Origin: Azorinus chamasolen
Lineage: Eukaryota; Mollusca; Bivalvia; Cardiida; Solecurtidae
DNA length: 64,000 bases
Assembly (NCBI GenBank): GCA_963576725.1
Contig: OY755243.1
Coordinates: 36,183,846 to 36,247,845, forward strand
Direction of reading: 5' to 3'
Below are positions 21,807-31,164 of the stretch, one piece after another. Position 1 is the stretch's first letter, and the number at the start of each line of letters is the position of its first letter. The notes beneath the pieces are model-generated. The model had not been told where the DNA came from and searched no databases. It saw only the letters and a list, made by a program, of their open reading frames with translations. The translations under genes were made by a program, and so were the position numbers.

Positions 21807-21918
21807 AGTGAAGGACCCAGGTTATCTGGGGGGATAGCTGGATCAGGGTGGGCAGTTTACAGGGTTTCCGAGTAATCTAGTGAAGGGCCCAGGTCATCTG
21901 GGAGGATAGCTAGATCGG
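21807..21918. repeat. 72-bp period direct repeat in the transposase 5' leader
   Basis: agtgaaggacccaggttatc... and agtgaagggcccaggtcatc..., each followed by tggggggatagctggatc / tgggaggatagctagatc, start at 21807 and 21879. The second copy ends just before the start codon. Confidence 0.75.
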
Positions 21919-21922
21919 AAAT

Positions 21923-23494
21923 ATGTCGGCGACGGGGAAAGTTGGAGTGAAACGGAAAGTCACGCACAAAACTATTGAGTTCAAGCACCAGGTTATCGTA
22001 GAGGTAGAGAAAGGAGGACGATCACAGTCAGAAGTAGCGAAACAATTTGGGATCAGTAATAGCACTCTGTCTACGTGGATGACAAATAAGGAGTCTATTA
22101 AAAAAGGTTTCGTCGAATATGGGCCAAAAAGAAAATCCATGAAAACAGGAAAATGGGATGAGCTGGAGACTGCCCTGCTAGAATGGTTCAAAAACGCACG
22201 TGAGCAGGGTGCGATCATATCGGGAAATGTTTTGCTGGAAAAGGCAGATCAGTTTGCCGCAAGACTATCCATTAATGACTTTGAGGCAAAGGCTGGGTGG
22301 CTAACCCGCTTTAAGGACAGGAATGGCATTTCCTTCAAAGCTGTCTGTGGCGAGTCTAAGTCTGTGGACGACTCGGCAGAATCTCTCCTAGAATGGCAGA
22401 AAAAACTCCAAACTCTGCTGCAGCGTTATGACCCTAGCTGCATTTACAACGCAGATGAGACTGGCATCTTTTATAAGATGTTGCCAGATAAGACTATGGA
22501 GTTTAGAAAAGTAGACTGCCACGGCGGAAAACGGTCAAAAGAACGACTGACCGCATTAGTCTGTGCCAATATGACCGGCACTGACAAACTTCCTTTAATG
22601 ATCATAGGAAAGTCCGCCAAGCCGCGCTGTTTCAAGAGCATAAAGACTCTGCCGGCCAAGTACCTTAGTAACAAAAAGGCTTGGATGACGTCTATAATTT
22701 TCACGCAATGGCTGAGAGAGATCGATATGAAAATGAAAATGAAAGGGCGCAAAATTGTTATGATTGTGGATAACTGCCCCGCCCATCCAAAAGTGGGCAA
22801 GCTGGAAAACGTGGAACTGGTGTATCTTCCGCCAAACACCACCAGCAAAACCCAACCGATGGACCAAGGCGTCATCAACAATTTGAAAGTCCACTATCGG
22901 AAACGAATTGTAGTGAGACAGGTGCGCTGTATTGACAAACAGAAAGATTTCAATGTCTCTGTACTGGACGCCCTCAGATATCTAAGGCAGTCTTGGGAGT
23001 GCGTGACAACAGCTACCATAGCCAACTGTTTCCGGCATGCTGGTTTCACCAGTGATACAGTCACTTCATCGGTGATATCGGAAGAAGAGGACGACGAACT
23101 GGATGATATCCCTTTGGCGCAGTTGTCAGCCTTAGGCAACAAAGTCTTGATTTCTGACTTTGTGAACTTTGCAGAGACAGTTCAAACTTCTGAGCCAGTT
23201 ACCGATGACAGCATCATTTCGGGTGTGATTGATTCAAGAGCGTCACCGGAAGTGCTTGAGGACGATGAGGAGGAGGAGTCAGTGAAAGAGAGTGACCCTC
23301 CAACCATAGATCAAGCTATGGATGCATTAGAAATTCTGCGGAATTTCTATGAATGCTCCGAAAAGTCAGAGGGAGAACTGTCAGTGTTATGTGGCCTTGA
23401 GAGGAAGATTTTGAGGCGTAAGGTCACTTCCCTGTGTAAGCGCAAACAAACTTCCATTATGGATTTTGTGCGTAGTGGCCGTGGCAATGAGTGA
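21923..23494 (+). CDS. Tigger/pogo-type transposase (CENP-B HTH + DDE)
   Basis: This 523-residue transposase cuts and pastes its own element at TA sites in the nucleus. Residues about 12-60 form a CENP-B/Psq-like helix-turn-helix (gRSQSEVAKQFGISNSTLST). About 75-140 is the second CENP-B-type DNA-binding domain (ALLEWF, WLTRFKDRNGI). About 165-340 is the DDE_1 catalytic domain. The acidic triad is visible: D178 in NADETG, D283 in IVDNCPAH and D314 in QPMDQGVI, so the second and third are 30 residues apart, as expected for Tigger (DD30D). Residues about 385-460 are acidic. The tail is basic and carries QTSIMDF near 509-515, a PIP-box-like motif. An in-frame stop lies 12 bases before the ATG, and -3 is A, which supports this start. 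There are no internal stops or frameshifts and no visible intron. Length and domain order match functional Tigger transposases. Confidence 0.93.
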   Translation: MSATGKVGVKRKVTHKTIEFKHQVIVEVEKGGRSQSEVAKQFGISNSTLSTWMTNKESIKKGFVEYGPKRKSMKTGKWDELETALLEWFKNAREQGAIISGNVLLEKADQFAARLSINDFEAKAGWLTRFKDRNGISFKAVCGESKSVDDSAESLLEWQKKLQTLLQRYDPSCIYNADETGIFYKMLPDKTMEFRKVDCHGGKRSKERLTALVCANMTGTDKLPLMIIGKSAKPRCFKSIKTLPAKYLSNKKAWMTSIIFTQWLREIDMKMKMKGRKIVMIVDNCPAHPKVGKLENVELVYLPPNTTSKTQPMDQGVINNLKVHYRKRIVVRQVRCIDKQKDFNVSVLDALRYLRQSWECVTTATIANCFRHAGFTSDTVTSSVISEEEDDELDDIPLAQLSALGNKVLISDFVNFAETVQTSEPVTDDSIISGVIDSRASPEVLEDDEEEESVKESDPPTIDQAMDALEILRNFYECSEKSEGELSVLCGLERKILRRKVTSLCKRKQTSIMDFVRSGRGNE

Positions 23495-23993
23495 TTTTCA
23501 CATGTTTGAACTGCTATTCGTATTATGCTTCTGTAAGTGCTGTAAATATCATGATTGTGCCTCTTATCTGTATTTCATGTTGATATTCATGCGAATATTT
23601 TACACTGTTTATATGCAGTTATCTGCTATGGTTTTTCTGTGTAGAAATGTCATTTGATTTGTGTTATGTATGAAAAAGCCTGTGTTCATATCCGTACTTG
23701 ATTGTGCTTGTATGCAATTATGTTAAGAATTTGTATACCTGTTTCATGTTTATATGTAATTTGCTGTGCTATTTCTGTATAGATTCGTGTTTTCTGTATT
23801 AATTTGTATTATGTTGTATATCTTGTTTGCTGTGTTCATATGTATGCTTATTTCGTTCTTGTAATGTACACGCTGTATTCATTATGTGTATTCATGTGTA
23901 TGTTCAATTCGTTTGTAATGTGTTATGCTTTGTATTATGTGTATCACATGTAGATATAGATATGTGTTATGAACGTTACGTTGATTTATGTAA

Positions 23994-23999
23994 AATAAA
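23994..23999 (+). promoter_or_regulatory. Polyadenylation signal AATAAA for the transposase
   Basis: AATAAA lies about 500 bases after the stop codon, inside the element and followed by further AT-rich sequence. The intervening 3' region is rich in tgtgt/tatg runs and codes for nothing recognisable. This signal would end the transcript before the right TIR. Confidence 0.5.
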
Positions 24000-24185
24000 G
24001 TATAAAGTAAATACACATTTTCATTTCTTTATTTCAATACCAGTTTTATTTCAGCAATATGGTACAAATCAATCACACAATTCTTACATATAAATATCAA
24101 ATACAGTCTCCAAGCCTATAACATGTCCATAATCGGATTAAAGGTAATTCTAACGACACAGTAAATATTACGAAGATCCCAAAAT

Positions 24186-24271
24186 GGCTACCAGTTGCGA
24201 CAATTCGAAGGTGCGATTACTCGAACATATTTGTTGGTCCCGTAGCCATTCGAATTATCGTAATTTGACTG
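24186..24271. repeat. Right terminal inverted repeat of the Tigger element
   Basis: Reads gcgacaattcgaaggtgcga, actcgaacatat, ggtcccgtagcc, attcgaattatcgtaatttgactg. Read from the other strand it parallels the left end, with identity strongest in the last 9 bases. Confidence 0.75.
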
Positions 24272-24317
24272 TATGCTAATTGACCATCACTTTACCATAA
24301 TACGGGCATTCTTTAGG

Positions 24318-24426
24318 AATCACCCATTTAACCCTTTCCTACATAGACATTTGACAACAGAGTGGACACAAGTCAGGCATCTCCTGAGGGAGCCATCTGA
24401 TCAGGGTCTACTCTGGTGATATTTGA
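24318..24426. mobile_element. Short TTAA-family MITE fragment
   Basis: tttaaccctttcctacatag, then acaacagagtggacacaagt and gccatctgatcagggtctac. A compact, degraded A/C-type copy that ends next to the TTAA of the following element. Confidence 0.55.
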
Positions 24427-24887
24427 TTAACCCTTTACGCCATTGTGACCCCCTTTTAACCCATTCTCTCATTGGCTATTTTTAGACCCAATCCCTTTGA
24501 ATAAATCTACCGAATAGGAGCATTTATTAGCAAAAAGGTAAATTTTAGAATTTTGTTGATTTGAAACCAGTGATAAATAGAGCATTTGCTCCTATGGGAC
24601 AGATGCTCTATTTATCACAATGGTTTCAAAAGGTGACTTTTACAAAGGCGTCTGTATGAGGGAATGGGTTAACGCTGTTGCAAACAGTAGACCCAGATCA
24701 GACTGCTCCTGTAGGAGCCGTCTGATGGGGTCTGCTCTATTTGCTTATGAAATAATAAACATAGATCTGATCTTATAGTGTCTGCCATGTCAACAACTCA
24801 TTGTTAATATTCCATTATAAAATTCCGCTAATAAATATTCATGATGTCATTATTTCTAACATGCATATTCATGAGGTATATGGTTAA
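24427..24887. mobile_element. Family A MITE hosting a family B insertion
   Basis: TTAACCCTTTACGCCATTG is cut after 30 bases by the B element and resumes at cgctgttgcaaacagtagac. The core has gctcctgtaggagccgtctg. The right end is catgaggtatatggttaa. Confidence 0.8.
24456..24672. mobile_element. Family B TTAA MITE, complete, nested in A
   Basis: Exactly bounded by TTAA (24456-24459, 24669-24672). Ends cccattctctcattggct and tatgagggaatgggttaa. The core arms aaaccagtgataaatagagc and gctctatttatcacaatgg surround atttgctcctatgggacagat. Confidence 0.88.
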
Positions 24888-25107
24888 CCCTTTCTTCCAT
24901 AATCACACCTTTTCTCCAGCAGAGTAGACTCAAATGAGCTGTGTGTCTGCCATGTCAACAACTCATTGTTAATATTCCATTATAAAATTCAGCTAATAAA
25001 TATTCATGATGTCATTATTTCTAACATGCATATTCATGAGGTATATGGTTAACCCTTTCTTCCATAATCACACCTTTTCTCCAGCAGAGTAGACTCAAAT
25101 GAGCTGT
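24778..25107. repeat. 165-bp tandem duplication spanning a MITE junction
   Basis: gtgtctgccatgtcaacaac starts at 24778 and again at 24943. The two copies differ by very few bases (attccgc against attcagc). Each contains the junction between two adjacent family A copies, including ggttaaccctttcttcc. Confidence 0.9.
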
Positions 25108-25257
25108 CTGATCAGGGTCAGCCTGGTTTGCTAATATGTAACAGATTTTATATGGCAATACATTTCCTTGTTTTATACAATAAATAAAATTATAAATAAA
25201 ATAATTTGTATTCAAAATAAGTGGACGTAGCATGAATATACATGAGGTAAAGGGTTA
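24884..25257. mobile_element. Family A MITE containing a tandem duplication
   Basis: TTAACCCTTTCTTCCATAAT to acatgaggtaaagggttaa. The left 60 bases are the end part of the 165-bp duplication (24778-25107). The core is gcagagtagactcaaatgag / ctgatcagggtcagcctgg. Confidence 0.75.
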
Positions 25258-25670
25258 ACATGGGTACTGTTAAAAGAGAATGAGGTAACAGGTTAGCATA
25301 AGTACTGTTGTAAGAGGAGGAGGTAAAGGGTTAACATGAGTATTGTTATTTGAGGTAAAGGTTGAACATGAGTACTGTTGTAAGAAGATGAGGTAAAGGG
25401 TTAACATGAGTACTGTTATAAGAGAATGAGGTAACAGGTTAGCATAAGTACTGTTGTAAGAGGAGGAGGTAAAGGGTTAACATGAGTATTGTTATTTGAG
25501 GTAAAGGTTGAACATGAGTACTGTTGTAAGAAGATGAGGTAAAGGGTTAACATGAGTACTGTACTGTTGTAAGAAGATGACGTAACGGCTTAACATGAGT
25601 ACTGTTATTAGAGGATGGGGTAAAGGGTTAACATGAGGTCTTTTGTAAGGAGATGATGTAAAGGTTTATT
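25240..25670. repeat. Satellite grown from a MITE end, with higher-order structure
   Basis: Units of about 38-40 bp such as gaggtaaagggttaacatga plus gtactgttgtaagaagat are repeated about 11 times. A block of several units starting near 25263 (gtactgttaaaagagaatga) recurs near 25402, with the same variants in the same order (taacaggttagcataagt, aggaggaggtaaag, atttgaggtaaaggttg). The core aggtaaagggttaac is the right terminus of the family A MITE that ends at 25257. Confidence 0.85.
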
Positions 25671-25805
25671 AACTTTATTCTGAGTACATCTTTTCTGTTC
25701 ATATAATTATGAAATAAAATTTTTTTTAATGACATGAACATTTATTAGCTGAACTTTCATAATGACATAATTTTTGTGTCACCTGCAGAGAGGCAGCATG
25801 TCACT
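25671..25805. other. Unannotated spacer
   Basis: AT-rich; nothing recognised. Confidence 0.4.
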
Positions 25806-25847
25806 TAGGCTTAAATTAAAATTAAGTTTGTTTGCCCTTTACCGACC
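25806..25847. repeat. Outer left inverted end of the 5.4-kb element
   Basis: gtttgtttgccctttaccgacc is inverted at 31165-31186 with one difference (gctctttaccgacc). Confidence 0.65.
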
Positions 25848-25943
25848 ACCCAAATTTTTCCCACCAACTCAAAATATTTTATTGCCAAATCTGTGAGAAT
25901 ATTTATTTTATTTTCAACCTAGGCAAGCATGCACTATAATAAT

Positions 25944-25981
25944 CGATCGCTTAACGGAAGACTATTGTAACTCACTTTTTC
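25944..25981. repeat. Inner inverted end, left
   Basis: cgatcgcttaacggaagact, then attgtaactcactttttc; matches the inverted sequence at 30914-30952 with about three changes. It may be the true end of a smaller element nested in the outer pair. Confidence 0.7.
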
Positions 25982-26109
25982 AAAACTTTACAGGAAACAG
26001 GAAAAACATCTTTGTTTGATAGATATGGATAGAATTTGTAACTGCTTCACTGTGTAGACCATTAATGGATAGAAAATAACAGATACATCTTCAGTAACAA
26101 TAAATCTTT

Positions 26110-26235
26110 TATTAAAATGATATTTGAGCACATATTTAAGATACAATAGTCTTACAGCTATATTTTTGGAAAAAAATCCTTTTTTTCTTAGCGGAAAAGT
26201 ATTGTATCTCAAGATACAATAGTTTTCCACCGACA
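26110..26235. repeat. Left subterminal palindromes (atacaatagt)
   Basis: taagatacaatagtcttac and the palindrome tattgtatctcaagatacaa(ta)gttttcc lie about 200 bases inside the left end. The same motif recurs near the right end at 30530-30830. Confidence 0.75.
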
Positions 26236-26338
26236 AAAGTCATACATTATGAGCTGATTTGCACATAAATAACTTGTATCTGAGAAGGATCTTTGTAATT
26301 ATTACTTATAAATACATTTTTCCGGACACAAAGCCTAA

Positions 26339-26770
26339 TTAATATGCAATCTGATTGATTTTATGGATGTATTTTTCAAATTTTGTTACTAAAAACAATT
26401 TTTTTCGTTTTATCATAAAACCACATGCAGGAAATTTACAACAGTGAAACTTAATGAGCTCCAAGCTACAGAAGGAAAAGAAAATAGAATAAATCAAGAT
26501 CGAAATTAGTGCTGTAACTTTCTTTAGTGATTCACAAGCACATTTTGCCAAAAATGTTTGACCGTTCAGTAACTTTGAACCAATTAAATTAAGGCAATAA
26601 ATCAAGTTGTTTCTGGTTAACTCAGTATAACCAAAAAAATTCTTAGGTATGGTAATGTACATAATCGCTATTGTTTAATATAACATCTCAAATTACTTCT
26701 ATCTTGTTCCTGCAATGACATACATTAATGCAAGCAGTAGCAGGATTTAATTATCAACTTATTGAGAGCA
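26339..26770. other. Interior of the 5.4-kb element; unclassified
   Basis: A 107-codon reverse open frame covers 26339-26662 (includes NGQTFLAKCACESLKKV). I recognise no domain. It could be part of the same decayed coding region as 28205-28855, but nothing in the sequence proves it. Confidence 0.3.
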
Positions 26771-28190
26771 AACATACTACTACTGCTACTACTACTAATT
26801 CTACTACCAATAATACTAGTTAGTTGAGGCAGTAGTAGTAGTACTTTTACTGCTGCTAGTAATACTACTTCTTCTACTAATGGTACTATCATTACAACTA
26901 TTGTTATTATTACTACTAGTAGTATAGGTAGTTCTACTACTGCTAATAACAATACTAGCAGTAGAGGTAGTAGTAGTAATAGTAATAATCATAGTAGTGG
27001 CTTTACTTCTACTACTAGTACTACTACTGATAGTAGTAGTAGTAGCAGTACTACTACTTAACTATTACTACCACTACTATTTTTACTACTACTGTCTCCT
27101 ACTACTAGTATTACTACTACATCTACTACAACTACTACTACTACTAGTACTACTACTACTAGTACTACAAATGCTAGTAGTAGAGATATAGGTAGTAGTA
27201 GTACTGTTACAACTACTAGTAGTAGTATAAGTTAGTAGTAATTGTAGCACTACTAATATTATTATTATTACAACTACTATTGTTACTACTACTAACAGAA
27301 GTAATAGTAGTAGTAGTAGTGGCTTTACTCGTAACTAGTAGTAGTAGTAGCAGTACTACTACTTCTACTTCTACAACAACAACTACTACTACTATTAGTA
27401 CTAGATTACTTCTAGTGGTATTAGTTATACTACTACTATTACTACTACTCCTACCAGTCGTTAAAAGTTGGTACTAGTAGCTCCCTTGTCTACGCTCGGC
27501 ATTAAAAGGGTAGTTCTAAAACTAGTCGGCCTTTGTCAGGATAATGTGACTGGGCAGAGTGCCCTTGCCATGTGCCTGCGGCAGGGGCATTCCTGTGAGG
27601 CAGCACTATAACTAATGTCTCAAGCGGTGCCATCTGCAAATAACTGAAATACTTTTGGTCGGACATAAAACGTAACTCACTCACTTCTACCAGTATTAGT
27701 ACATGTAGTAGTATTAGTAGTAGTACTACTATTACCAATAGTAGTACTACTACTAGTTAGCACTACTACTACTACAGCTACTAGCAGTAGTACTACTACT
27801 ACTACTTGTTATACTAGTAGTAGAGGTAAAGTAGTAGTAATACTGCTACTGCTACTTGTAATACTAATAGTTGTAGCCATAGTAGTACTACCACTACTGA
27901 AAGAATCTGTCTGACTTAGTACTACTACTACTTCAACTACAACTACTACTACTAGTTCTACTACTAGTAGTAGTACTACTACTACAACTAATACCACCAG
28001 TAGTAGAACTTCTAGTAGTAGTAGTAGTAGTAATACTACTACTATTACTACTACTAGTAGCACTGCTACTTAGCTACTAGTAGTAATAGTTGTAGTAGTA
28101 CTACTACTACTACTACTACTGTTAGTAGTAGTAGCAGTAGTACTTATGACTATTACTACTACTTTTACTACTACTAGTACTTACTACTTT
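26771..28190. repeat. 1.4-kb (TAC)n/(TAG)n microsatellite block with strand switches
   Basis: Runs of tactactac alternate with tagtagtag, so the array flips orientation dozens of times and creates palindromes such as ctactactagtagtag. Open frames here (poly-Leu/Val/Ser/Thr) are artefacts of the repeat. A 210-bp non-repeat piece interrupts it at about 27480-27690. Confidence 0.95.
27480..27690. repeat. Dispersed repeat fragment interrupting the microsatellite
   Basis: cttgtctacgctcggcatta, gtcaggataatgtgactggg, gtgcctgcggcaggggcatt, gtgaggcagcactataac and tggtcggacataaaacgtaa are of normal complexity and GC-richer than the surroundings. It resembles, from memory, a repeat common in bivalve DNA; class unknown. 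Confidence 0.45.
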
Positions 28191-28204
28191 CATTTTCTTC
28201 TTTT

Positions 28205-28855
28205 TTCTTACACATGCAGAGCTACTCATGCTAGATTTAGAGGAATTGAATTCAGATTCTGATAATTCAAATCCACTTCCTGAGCTGTAGAAACTTAAGT
28301 TTCAGTCATCAGAATCTGACCTCAGTTCTTCTAAATCATGCATCTTTATCCTCTCTTTCAGCACATTAAGCTGTTTAATGAAGTTGCACACTTCTTCTAA
28401 GTTTTGATATACAGTGAGCACTGCAGTACACCATAGACAGTTCATATCCAAATGGTCCCGTGAATAGGGATAACAAATATAGTAATGATTCACATTTGAT
28501 AATTCCAACAGTGTAACAATCTGTAGTTAGAAATGAGAAATTTGTGATGCTCCTAACTGCACGCTCATTGGAATAAAATGGCCATTTCATTTCTGATTGA
28601 AAGATGGCACCACATACTGTGTTGAGAATATCAGTTGAGAAAGTGTTTATCTTTCTTGACAGTTCATTGATCACCAAGAAAGAATCCTTGCCACATAAGA
28701 TTATATAATTTATCTCCTTCAGTCAAAATTTCATCTGTATGTGATTGCAGTAAAATTTCGTCTAAGTCATGAGTTAAGTCCAGTTTGACAGTGGCCTTTT
28801 CTTTGAATGGATGAAGGCGGCCTAGTAGTTAGTGGTACATTGTCTACCAGCTCTG
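28205..28855 (-). pseudogene. Broken coding relic inside the 5.4-kb element
   Basis: Reading the reverse strand from 28855, three long open pieces in different frames follow one another. The first has LHPFKEKATVKLDLTHDLDE, then ILLQSHTDEILTEGDKLYNL. The second starts KDSFLVINELSRKINTFSTD, and the third starts VELSNVNHYYICYPYSRDHL and ends LKERIKMHDLEELRSDSDD before a stop. Two frameshifts (near 28690 and 28510) join them. Composition is protein-like and the tail is acidic. A possible splice donor tgt|gtaaga lies near 28215, just before the microsatellite. I do not recognise the family. It may be the element's transposase remnant or a captured host exon. Confidence 0.45.
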
Positions 28856-29149
28856 TTGGCTTGATGTGTTGTTGCTTTTACTGACAGCAACCTGTATAAT
28901 GAGAAGAATATCATGAGCTTGAATGCAACATAGTTTCAATGATTTAATCAAACAGTTTCAATGATTTTATCAAACAGCACTATACTAGACTAATTGCCTG
29001 GTCTCAAACACACATATCTGATCAAGCTGAATACTGTCTTAATATAGTAATCATCAAAATTTTTATAATGATTTTCTCGAACTGCATAAACACAGTAAAT
29101 GCCAGTGCAGCAGACAGTTTACGTAATCCACTGAATAAATTCATATTGC
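28856..29149. other. Unannotated
   Basis: The phrase tttcaatgattt(a/t)atcaaacag is repeated in tandem near 28932-28978. Nothing else. Confidence 0.4.
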
Positions 29150-29345
29150 CCCTCCTTCTATGAATATTAATGAAGCAAATTTTCCTATAGTCTGAGGGTG
29201 AGTAACAAATTATTATGCAATGGTAATAACATAGTGTGTGTTTATGAAGATTTCCAATGGCAAACTGTGCAGACCCTGATGAGAAAGAATTCCTATAGGA
29301 GCTCTCTCATCGGTGTCTACACTGTTTGCAGGTGCAACTATTGTC
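29150..29345. mobile_element. TTAA-family MITE, diverged
   Basis: Core ggcaaactgtgcagaccctg ... tcggtgtctacactgtttgc surrounds atgagaaagaattcctatag / gagctctctcatc. The ends are not recognisable. Confidence 0.55.
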
Positions 29346-29739
29346 ATGCTTAGCCATTTAAGTTTATTCCATTTGCATAGGACACCTATTTCTGTGGTAA
29401 GTACTTGTATTTAGAAGTCTGTTCCTGAATAAATTCAATGCCTTCAAATTATTTTCAAAATACCTTTATGGATAACGAAGTTATAGAACAGAAGGGAAAA
29501 TTCTACCTACAGACTGACCAACAGACAGATGTATATACTGACTGACTGACAGTTTAACTAACATGTGAAAAGCAATCTATATGTACATGTATCTCCACTT
29601 CTTGCAGAAGTTGGCATAAAAATGGAACTTAAAATATATTATGTGTGATTCTTAATGAAGTTGACACAGACCAATTACTGATATTAGGCTCCAACATAAA
29701 TAGTGGCCCTCAGGAGAAAAAAAATTAAGTGCCCCCCTC

Positions 29740-29825
29740 CCCCCAAGTTATAGTCAAAACGTACCCAAGTCAAAACGTACCTAAATAGAGTCAAAACGTA
29801 CCCATCTATTGTCAAAACGTACCCA
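29740..29825. repeat. Short tandem motif gtcaaaacgtaccc
   Basis: Four copies of gtcaaaacgtacc separated by 5-11 bases. Confidence 0.85.
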
Positions 29826-30008
29826 GGTTCCAATTACATTTATGCATGTATTTTTTATTTAAAATGTTATTATCATATGTTAAAATGTAAAACATCTATC
29901 CATGAATGCTATTTTTCAAGAGAATTGTATGAAATAATTTATCAAAGAACAACAACAACCCTTCTTTCTTTAATTTACTAATAAAACCTTGCCCATTCTC
30001 AGCGGTTT
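29826..30008. other. Unannotated
   Basis: Nothing recognised. Confidence 0.4.
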
Positions 30009-30171
30009 CACCCTTTTCCTGTTTTATGTTTATTCCAAAGTTCAATACCTACTGAATATTCATCATCAATTTCATAGGTCAAACTGTTCCTATAGGATTA
30101 AGGAGCTGTCTGATTGGGATTTATAGTCTGCTTTATGAATGAAAACAATTGTACATGAAGGAAATGGTTAA
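30009..30171. mobile_element. Degenerate family C MITE
   Basis: cacccttttcctgttttatg, ttcaatacctactgaatatt and catgaaggaaatggttaa are the C ends. The core is reduced to aaactgttcctataggatta / gctgtctgattggg. Confidence 0.6.
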
Positions 30172-30529
30172 GTTACATATTAACCCCCAATAAATACTGC
30201 ACCTACCAATGAAACTCATTAAAAACAAAATGTACAAATGTAAATCTGACATATATGTAGTCAATAAGGTTTTATCTGAATGTCAGCATTATTATAGAAC
30301 CCTTTGTGATTTCAAACTTATACTAAATTTTAACTTACCTCAACATTTTCTCGGTTTCCTCCACCTTTCCAAAAAGACCGGGTTCTGACTTCATAGCCAT
30401 GTGTCAAAATTGATTCCTGGGTTTTCTTGCATTTCAATTTCATAAAAATGTTTTTGTTTTATATTTTCCAAATGATTTTTGAAGGTACATTATTTTATTT
30501 TCCCTTTTTGTCATATATGTACTAAGTGC
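30172..30529. other. Unannotated
   Basis: AT-rich interior of the 5.4-kb element; nothing recognised. Confidence 0.4.
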
Positions 30530-30830
30530 TGAACTTTTGTATCTTGAGATACAATAGTTTTTCACTAACACATTCACTTAAAATAAGTAATAAGTTAATT
30601 GGAAAACTATGGTAACTTGAGATACAACAGTTTTCCAGGTAAAACTTTCAGCATTTAAGTGTAAATGTTAATGCAATACTATTGTATCTCAAGTTACAAT
30701 AGTTTTCCATTAACCAAATATAGCTGGACATTATAGTAAAACTGTGGTATCTCAAGATACAATAGTTTTACAAGTATGAAAATGTTCATTTCAGATACAA
30801 TAGTTTTGCAAATTTTGAATATTTCAATAA
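30530..30830. repeat. Right subterminal palindromes (atacaatagttttcc)
   Basis: At least six copies in about 300 bases: tcttgagatacaatagtttt, acttgagatacaacagtttt, ctattgtatctcaagttaca, ggtatctcaagatacaatag, tcagatacaatagttttgc. Most contain the tcttgaga or tctcaag(a/t) dyad. Subterminal repeated motifs are typical transposase binding sites in several DNA transposon superfamilies; here that is inference. Confidence 0.75.
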
Positions 30831-30913
30831 CTTTTGTAGGGATAACTGAAATATTTTTACAGCATATGTATCTTATATTGCAAACCTGTTTTTCCAGGAA
30901 ATGTCATTTTCTG

Positions 30914-30952
30914 AAAAAAAGTGAGTTACCATAGTTTTCCGTTAAGCGATCG
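30914..30952. repeat. Inner inverted end, right
   Basis: gaaaaaaagtgagttaccat, then agttttccgttaagcgatcg; partner of 25944-25981. Confidence 0.7.
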
Positions 30953-31164
30953 TATTGTCAGATGTAAATTCCAGGTGAGTTAAGACAAAGCATAACAAAT
31001 GAAATAAGATGTTATGGTTATACATAAGATGCATACATAAGATACTATAGCTACAGTGCCAAAACAGTTTTTATAAATATTGTATAATTATAGAGTTCAA
31101 CTTTTTCAGAAAAAAAAAAAAATAATTTTCCTACCTACCGATCCACTTCTATAATCTAGACTAG

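Larger units (their letters stand above)
21233..24271 (+). mobile_element. Complete Tigger/pogo DNA transposon, 3.04 kb
   Basis: The element runs from CAGTCAAATCGCGG to the inverted copy at its right end (reverse complement CAGTCAAATTACG), with TA directly outside each end (21231-21232, 24272-24273). Beyond the first 9 identical bases the ends match imperfectly but share many tcgaa/ttcga boxes and cgggacc. It holds one intact transposase gene and a polyadenylation signal. TA sites, CAGT ends, CENP-B-type DNA-binding domains and a DDD catalytic core all fit the Tigger/pogo group. Intact coding and both ends imply recent arrival or activity, whereas the other large elements here have decayed. 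Confidence 0.9.

Noticed and set aside
22471..22894. Reverse-strand frames of 136 and 99 codons
   Set aside because: Shadows of the transposase gene on the opposite strand.
24778..25107. Assembly artefact explanation for the 165-bp duplication
   Set aside because: The two copies differ at a few bases (attccgc/attcagc), which argues against simple duplication by assembly, although long reads would settle it.
25240..25670. Possible CRISPR-like array of ~40-bp repeats
   Set aside because: The units are contiguous without unique spacers, the genome looks animal, and the unit is a MITE terminus.
26725..28063. Poly-Leu/Val/Ser/Thr 'membrane-like' proteins
   Set aside because: Direct translations of the (TAC)n/(TAG)n block.
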